Assembly: GCA_018970625.1 (NCBI GenBank)
Contig: JAGWVZ010000093.1
Location: 1-9,989, forward strand
Direction: 5' to 3'
Source of the DNA: Myxococcales bacterium
Lineage (GTDB): Bacteria; Myxococcota; Bradymonadia; REDH01
DNA length: 9,989 bases
Shown piece after piece: positions 1-8,000 of this stretch; position 1 is the first letter of the stretch, and every line of letters begins with the position of its first letter. Below the pieces are notes generated by a model. It made no database searches. It worked only from the letters and a program-made list of their open reading frames with translations, and was not told the DNA's origin. The position numbers and the translations under genes were made by a program.

Positions 1-2
1 GG

Positions 3-2099
3 GTTGCGATGGGTCTGGGTAGCGAAGAGAAGGCGATTGATTCGCTGCGGCGGGTTGTTCGTGCGAAGAAGACCGATGAGCAGGCGAGCTCCCTGCTACG
101 AGCCATCTTCCTGAATGGAGAGAAGTGGAACGAGCTGGCAGGGTTGTTGAAGACTGACGCGGCGGCGGTGCCTAACCACGAGCCGATGCGCAAGGCGCTG
201 ATGCTTCGTGAGTTGATTCACGTCTATCGCGATCATCTTCAGCAAGACCTGATGGTCGTGTCGACGTACCAGGCGTTGCTCGAAGTGCAGCCAAGAGACG
301 TGGCGACGATCGACCTGCTGGCGGCGAAGTTGCGTGAGCTGAGCCGATTCCCTGACCTGGTCGAGGTGCTCAAGAAGAAGGCCGACGTTACCGATGATGC
401 CGGTGCCCGAATTGGCATCCTGGAAGAGGTGGCTCGCCTGTATGTGGAGAAGTTCAATAATCAGGCCGAGGCCATCAAGGCCTATGAAGAGATTCTCCGG
501 CTTGATTCATCTCGCCACGAGGCGCTGATTGCGCTCGAAGATGCGTACGACAAACGGCGCGAATGGGACAAACTGATCGAGGTGAAGCGTCGTCTGATGG
601 AGCAGACGTCCGATGTTGCTCGTCAGGCGGCTTTAATGCGCGAGGCTGCCGAGATTGCAGCGACCCGCAAGCGCGACATTCCCGGCTCGGTCGTGTTGTG
701 GAACGAGGTGCTCTCGATCTCGCCCGGCGATTTGACGGCACTGACGGCTCTGGAGCAAATCTACGAGCGCGAGAAACAATTTGAACCGCTGGCCGATGTG
801 CTTCAGCAGCGCGTCGATTTGGTCAGTGATTCGAAGGACCGCGCGGCAGCGTTGCTGAAGCTGGGTATGATCAGCGGCGACAAGCTGGGTCGAACGCAGC
901 AGGCTCTCTCGGCGTGGGAGCAACTGTTGTTGCTGGAGCCCGAAAACTTCAGGGCTCGTGATGCGGTACGAAAGGGGTACGTGGAGTTGGAGCGGTGGGA
1001 TGACCTTGAGTCATTCTATGCGCGCGACAACCAGTGGGCCGAGTACGTGCGTCAGGTCGAGAGTCACGCGGGCAGTGTTTCGGGCGATGCGCTGAAGATC
1101 GATCTCCTTCAGCGCGCAGCGCGGGTATGGGAGGATCACCTGGGTGATGCGAGCCGTGCGGTGAAGAATCTGGAGAAGATTCTGAGCATCGATGCGGACA
1201 ATGAGGATGCGGCTCGCCGGCTTATGCCCACGTACCGCGAGCGAGGTGACTTCAAGCGCCTGTCTGGCATTCTGGAGATCGTGCTGGCGCATGAGTCCGA
1301 AGCGGGAGCTCGCTTCTCGCTGCAAACCGAGCTGGCTCGGTTGCACGTGGACAAACTTCGCGACGACGCCGGCGCTGTTCGTTGGTTCGGCGCGGCCTTG
1401 CTGGAGCAGCCGCATCGCACGGAAATTCTGGACGAGTTGGAGGCTTCAGGCGAGCGCGCACATGTCTGGCCTGAGGTAGAGCGTCTGTTTGACGATGCCC
1501 GCCAGCAGCTATCCGGCGATGGCTCCAGGCTGTCGGAGTGGTTCGATCTGACGCTGCGTCTGGGTTCGATTCTGGACCGACAGCTGGACCGCCCTGAAGA
1601 CGCGCTGTCGTGTTATGACGAGGTGCTCGCGCGTGATCCGGTGCAACCTGTGGCGCTGGATGCCAAGGACAACATCTTTACCCGTCTGGGCCGTTGGGAT
1701 GATCTGCTCGACGTGGTGGTGTCCAAGCTGGACCGCGAAACGGTTACCGTGGAGCGCATTGCTCTTCTGGAGCGCATCAGCGTCATTCATGAGGATTTCC
1801 GCGATGACATCGCCTCGGCGATCAATAGTTGGCGCGAGATCCTGAGTCTGGATCAGGGGAACCTGGGGGCGCTGAGTGCGCTTGCCCGCCTGTATCGCGC
1901 GACGGGCGATTTCGCGGAGCTGGCAGATGTACTGCGCGAGTTGATTGGGTTGCACCCGCGCGACCAGCACGCAAGTCGCTGGACCTCTCTGAACGTCGAG
2001 CTTGCTGAAGTTCAGTTGGAACAGCTCGAACAATACGTCGACGCTGTAGAGACCCTGCGGCACGTCGTGAGTTTTGACGCAGCGCATCCGGGTGCTCGC
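3..2099 (+). repeat. TPR double-unit array, zone A (residues 1-699)
   Basis: Anchor leucines of the 'LExxY.....W/F' helix fall at about residues 32, 106, 178, 250, 322, 407, 479, 555 and 627. Spacings are 74, 72, 72, 72, 85, 72, 76 and 72. Clear examples are 'ALIALEDAYDKRREW' (residues 174-188) and 'ALTALEQIYEREKQF' (246-260). The second half-unit is also clear, for example 'EAIKAYEEILRLDSSRHEAL' (156-175), which has the Ala, Tyr and Leu spacing of TPR helix B and the turn after it. Units around residues 407-555 are the most degenerate: the anchor near 479 keeps only the Trp at 489. Units differ a lot in sequence, so this is an old array, not a recent expansion. Confidence 0.85.
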
Positions 2100-5000
2100 G
2101 CCCTGCTGGAGTCTTTGCTTGCGTCGAACGAGGATCAGCGACTGGAGGTCGCACGTATTCTGGAACCGCTGTACGAGTCCGAAGGTCAATGGGCTCGGCT
2201 GGTCGAGGTTCTTGAAACGGAACTGCTTTCGGACCGGAGCGTGGACGAGCAGGTGTCGCGTCTCTCCCGAATCGGTGATGTCCACTTCTCGAAGTTGACG
2301 AATCTGGAAGCTGCGACCGACGCCTACAGTCGGCTGCTTCATCTGCGCGCCTCAGACACGACCTCTCGTGAACGTCTGGAATGGATCGCCGAGCAGGGCG
2401 GTACGTGGTCTGAGTTGCTCGCGCTGTACGAGTCGCTGATTGATGAACAGGCGTATCAGGGAGCCGAGGGTCAGGCGCAGGCGATCGCATTTGCAGAGCG
2501 TGCCTCTTCTTTCTGGGATGAGAAGCTCTCCGATGTGGTGGAAGCGATTCGTCTGCAGCGCCGCATTCTGGAACTGTCTCCGCTTCGTGGCGTGACCCTT
2601 GCCAAGCTGGATGATCTGCTCACCCGGGCGGGCGCCTGGGAGGACCTGCTGTCAAATTGCCAGGAACGACTTCAGATTACGGATGAGCCGGAACGCCGTC
2701 GCGCCATCCACTGGCAGGCAGCGGGTATTTACGAGAGTCATCTGGGCGATTTGTCCTCAGCGATCGGAGAGTACGAGCAGGTACTGTCGATTTCTGCGAA
2801 CGACCCCGAGGCGCTTGAGTCCCTGGACCGCCTGCACGGCGCGACGGAAGACGCGGTTGCTCAAGCCTCGATCATTGAGCGACGCGTGGCGATTTCGGAG
2901 GATGGCTCACAGGAGCAGCTGTCTCTGTTGAACCGCCTTGCCGAAGTGTTTGAGGAGCGCATTGGTGACGTGCCCCGCGCCATTGCTGTGCTGCAGCGGA
3001 TTCTGGCGCTGTCGCCGGAGAACTCCGCCGCCCTGAATCGTCTGCGGGAGGAGCTCTCCAACGAGGACTATGCGATTCTTGCAGCTGACATTCTGGAGCC
3101 GCTGTATGAGTCGCAGCGTCTCTGGATCGAGCTGGTCGAGGTGTTGGAAGTTCGACTGCAGTACGCCACTGACGCGAGCGCACGTCGGTCGCAGTTCATG
3201 CGGCTGGCCGAGCTGCACGAGCAGGAGCTGGGTTCGTCTTCTGCAGCGTACCTCGTTCTGGAACGTGCGCTGGGTGAGTTTCTGTCCGATGCCGACATTC
3301 TCGCGAGCAGTTATCGACTGGCCGCCGAACTTGGCGTGTTCCAGTCTCTCGCGGATCGGCTGGAAGCACTCGCTGACGAGAGCTCTGACAGCTCGGAAGC
3401 CCGAAACACGCTGGTTCGGGTGGCGAAAATTCGTGACGAGCAACAGGGAGAACTCGAAGCGGCAGTTCAGCTTTGGGAACGCGTGCTTGATTACGACGCG
3501 CTGGACGTTGAGGCGCTGGATGCGCTGGAGCGGCTTCACGGCTTGCGTCATGCCTGGGGGCCCCTGGTTGAAGTTCTGTTGCGCAAAGCGGAGCTTCCTT
3601 CGGGGCTTGGCGATGTCAGTGCACGAATCGGACTTCTTTTCCGGGCGGCATCTCTCTACGAAGAGAAGCTGGATCAGGCGGCGAACGCCATCGAAGTCCT
3701 TCAGCAGATTCTGCAGGTAGAACCGTCCAACGAGCTCGCGATATCGCATCTGGAGCGGCTCTACACGGCGACGGGTGCGTGGGAAGAGCTCGTTGAGATC
3801 TATCACCGCAAGCTTCAGCTGATTTCGGATGCGGCGGGCCAGCGAGAGCTGTACGCGACTCTGGGCCGCGTGCTGGAGACGGAGTTGGACGACGCAGACC
3901 GTGCGATCGTCGCTTACCGTAGCCTTCTGGGTCTGGATAAGAGTGATCTGGTCGCTCTTCGTTCGCTTGAGCGTTTGTACACACAGACCGAAAACTGGCA
4001 GGAACTTCAGGAGGTTCTGCAAACAGAAGCCGAGTTGCTGGGCGATAGGCCCGAGGCGCTTGTGCTGCGGAACCGAGTGGGTCGACTGTACGAACATGAA
4101 TTGATGAACCCGGCAGCTGCGGTCGACACCTACCGGGCTGTGATAGCGGATGATCGGTCCAACGCAGAGGCTCGCAACGCGCTGTTCGCCATGGTTCAAC
4201 GTGGCGAGGCGCCGCGTGAAGGGTACGAGATTCTGGAGCCGATCTTCCGGTCAGAGGGCGTGTACAATCTACTGGTCGAACTCGACCGCGTGATGGTCAC
4301 GGTTGAAGACTCTGCTGAACGGCGGCGTGCGCTCTATGTGGATATCGCCGAGGTGTGCGAGCGCCATCTGGGGGATGCCGCAGGCGCATGGTTGGCGTAC
4401 GCGGATGGTCTGCGCGAGGTGGCACGTCTGGCGGAGGTCATCGAGGTTCAGCGTCTTGCGAGCGATCTTGGTTGTTGGTCGCAGACGGTGGAGCTGTTTC
4501 TGGAGCTCTGGGACGCGCAGAGCGACCCCACGCTGCGAACGGAGCTCGGCCTTCGCGTCGCCGATATGTACGAGCTGCAGCTGGGCGATGTGGAAAAGGC
4601 TGTCGAAGCCTATGGCCGCGTGCACGACGAAAACCCGACAGAGGCGAAGGCACTTGCCGCTCTGGATCGTCTGTACCTTCAGACCGAACAGTACACTGCG
4701 CTGGCCGAGGTGCTTGGCAAGCGCATCGCCGCGTCGTCCGGACTGGAGCAGGGCGTCGAGTTGCGAATGCGACTGGCTGAGCTGTACGCAGGCGAGTTGG
4801 AGTCTCCGGTCGATGCTATTTCGGCCTGGCGCGACCTGCTGATGGTCGATCCGCGTAACGAATCTGCGCTCGGCTCATTGGAGCGTATGGCGGCTGCGGG
4901 CGAGGAGACCGCTGAGATCGCCGGGATTCTGGAGCCGGCATTCCGCCAGTTTGGCATGTGGGAGCGGCTCGCCAGTCTGTACAAGGCACGCATCGCGAAC

Positions 5001-8000
5001 GCTGATGGGCCCGATGAGCGTTATCGTCTTTGGCTGGAGCTGGCGGACGTTCAGGAAACGTCGCTGCATAACCCGTCCGCGACACTCGACGCCGTTGGCA
5101 ACGCGCTGATGGAGCAGCCTGGCGATGCGGGTCTGAAGGCACGTATCGAAGAGCTGGGTGAATCGACCGGCGATTGGTCTCGTGTGGTCAACATTCTCTC
5201 GGCCGCGCTGGCCACCGATGCGTCCGATACGGACCGATTTGACCTCGCGATGCGCCTCGCCGCTGTTCGTGACAGCCGTCTGGGTGACGCTGTGGGCGCG
5301 GAAGAGGCGTATCAGGAAGCGTTGCTGGTCGACGAGGCGTCGGAACCCGCGCTGCGAGCGCTGGATCGATTGATGACGGCGCGTGCCGCGTGGGCCGACC
5401 TTGTGGGAGTGCTCGGGCGTTTGCGCGAAGTGGTGTACACACCGCCGGAGCTCGTATCTCTGACGTTCCGTCAGGCTACGATTCAAGAGGAGCAGCTCGG
5501 CGATCTTCAGGCGGCTATTCAGACCTATCAGGACGTTCTGGATACAGACCCGATGCATGCGGCATCGCTGGCGGCGCTGGTGCGTCTGTATGCGCGTCTC
5601 GAGGACTGGAAGTCGCTGTTCGACACCTACGAGCGTCAGGCCGAGCTGGCATCGGTGGACGCAGATCGCAGCGCCGTCCTTGAGAAGATGGCGGTGCTTG
5701 CGACCGACCGTCTGGACAGGACGGACGACGCCATCGACCTCTGGCGTCGGGTGCTGGACCTTCGAGGCGGAGCCGACTGGAATGCGCTGCAACAGCTGAC
5801 GGTGCTGTACCGGGCGGCCGAGCAACACAACGACCTCGTCGAGATACTGGATCGTCAGATCGGACTGGCATCTGATGATGCGACCCGGGCTCAGCTTCTG
5901 CAGGAAGCGGGTTACCTGTGGGCCGAGGTGCTCGACAATCAGGACGCTGCGATCGAGCGCTACCAGCGGGTGCTTGAGCTCATCGAGGACGAACCGTCAG
6001 CGCTTACCGCCCTGCGATTGCTCTACGACCGGACATCGCAGTACGAGCCGTTTGTGAAGACGGTCGAGCGTATGCTCGAGCTCGGCCTTGTCCCAGCGGA
6101 CGAGCAGGCGAGCGTATTCGAGCAGGTCGGTACGATCTACACGGACATCCTGAATCGCCACGAGAAGGCGGTCTGGGCCTGGAACCGCCTGCTGTCTGTG
6201 CAGCCCGGACAACTGGACGCGCTGGATCGTCTGGACGCTCTGCATACGCAGGCCCGGGAATTCAAACCGCTGATTGCGGTGCTGGAGCAGCGTCTGGCCA
6301 TCCTTTCCGACGACGTCGAACGGACGGACCTGTTGAAGCGCATTGCGGGGATCTGGCTCAACGAGCTTCAGAGCCCCGGCGACGCCGCAGACGCTTACAA
6401 CCGGGTGCTCGACATCGACCTGCTCGACTTCGATGCGGGCGCTGCGTACGAAGCGCTGCTGATTCAGCTGGAGCGTTGGGACGATCTCGTTGCCCTTTCT
6501 CTGGACAGGGCAGATGCGCTCAGCGACGTCTGGGAGCGTCGTCAGGAGTACATCAAAGCCGCTCAGGTGGCGGAGCAGCGGCAACACAAGGCCGATGCTG
6601 CCTTCCTTCTGGTTCAGAAGGCTGCCATGGAGAGCCCGGCCGACGAGGAATTGCACGCTGAACTCGAGCGCCTCGCTGGCGTGACGAACAAGCACGCAGA
6701 GTTGGCCGAGACCTATCGAAATCTGCTTACCCGGATGGCAGGTGACCCGAACCAGGACGTCAAGGCTCGACTGCCTCTGCTTCTGGCAATCGGTGCGATT
6801 CAGGATGGGGCTCTTCGGCGCCCTGAGCTCGCCGAGCCGTTCTACCTGCAGGCACTCGATCTGGACGCTGAGAATGAGAAGGCACTGGCTGCGCTGGAGT
6901 CCATTTATGAGCGCACAGAAGACTGGGAACAGCTGGTGTGGGTGCTCAAGCGTCGGGCTACACTGGCGTTCGACTCCCGTGATCAGGCTGCGCATTATCT
7001 TCGGATCGGTGCTCTGTATGAAGGCTATCTGGCCGATTTGACCGAAGCCACGGAAGCGTATCGCATGGTGATTCGTCTCGACGACACCGACGCGGGCGCA
7101 CTCGGGGCGCTGGAGCGTATCTATGCTGCGCAGTCGCTGTGGCGTGAATTGATCGAAATCCTCGAACTGCGTGCCGCCGTCACCTACGAACCGGCGCCGC
7201 TCAGCGAACTTCGCTTCCGTATCGCAGGCATCTGGCATCGCCAACTCGCCAACCATGAGCGGGCGATTGAAGCCTACAAGGATGTGCTGGGTATCAAGCC
7301 CGATGACCAGCCGTCTCTGCTTGCCCTTGAAGAGCTTTACGGCGCGCTGGAGAAGTGGGACCGCTACCTGGATGTGCTGGAACAGCGCCTGAACCTGACG
7401 TCGGAGACAAAAGAGCGAAAGGCGATTCTGTTCCGAACAGCCGAGGTGCACGAGACCCGTTTCGATGACATCGACCGGGCCGTGGACGCGCTCAATATGG
7501 TTCTTTTAGCCGATCCGGCAGACCTGCAGGCGATTGAGAGCCTGGAGCGACTGTATAGCGACAATCAGCGTTTTCATGAGCTCGTCGATACGTACGAACG
7601 GCACGTCGGGGTGGTCACCGATGACGAAACCCGGGCGGCGGTACTCGCAGCCATGGGCCGCACGATCGTGGAGGAGCTGCAGGATGTTTACCGGGGTGTT
7701 GCGATCTACTCGCGCATTCTCGAGTTCGACGCCGATAACTTCGTAGCGCTGGAACGACTGGGACAGCTGTACGAGGAACTTGGGGATGCCCGTAAGGCGA
7801 TCGAGATGTACGAGCGCCTTGCCGAGATCGCTCCATCGCTGGCTCGCCGTGCTGAACTGCTGCATCGTGCCGGCGAGTTGTACGAAGGCGAGTTGGGTGA
7901 CAGCGACACGGCGGAACAGCGCTATCGTGCCGTTCTTCAGCTGGACGAGACGTTCATCCCGTCCATGCAGGCTCTTCAGCGCGTCTACATGACCCGTGAG

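Larger units (their letters stand above)
2100..5144 (+). repeat. TPR array, zone B, with ILEP insert modules (residues 700-1714)
   Basis: Anchors fall at about residues 720, 792, 869, 941, 1031, 1103, 1175, 1250, 1322, 1411, 1482, 1554 and 1643. Most steps are 71-77 residues. Steps that enter an ILEP module are longer: 93 (627 to 720), 90 (941 to 1031), 89 (1322 to 1411) and 89 (1554 to 1643), which is 72 plus 17-21. Between modules there are four, five and three regular units. The zone therefore has a second level of order above the 72-residue unit, though not a fixed super-period (311, 380 and 232 residues between modules). Confidence 0.85.

Noticed and set aside
9..11. ATG near the left edge as the gene start
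   Set aside because: The frame is open upstream to the first base, only eight bases precede it, and the solenoid pattern is already running. It is most likely an internal Met.
3070..3720. 216-codon open frame on the + strand in another frame
   Set aside because: It lies wholly within the long TPR frame. Its product is rich in Arg, Ser, Trp and Cys, as expected from out-of-frame reading of GC-rich coding DNA.
2907..4199. 430-codon open frame on the - strand
   Set aside because: Same codon-register shadow as above; it ends at a sense TCA at 2907. No domain is recognisable.
4875..5828. 317-codon open frame on the - strand, and similar ones at 1509-2342 and 8904-9587
   Set aside because: All share the same antisense register relative to the sense gene (1509 is a sense CTA codon) and lie fully inside it. 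No independent sign of coding.
5997..7451. 484-codon open frame on the - strand
   Set aside because: It mirrors the sense gene codon for codon. Its translation is a Gln/Arg/Leu-rich reversal of the TPR array with no recognisable domain, and its ends are set by rare sense TCA/TTA/CTA codons.
5145..7739. 216-bp periodicity as a DNA satellite or CRISPR-like array
   Set aside because: The period is a protein period. Copies are strongly diverged at the DNA level with silent differences, there are no conserved direct repeats with spacers, and the frame is kept throughout.
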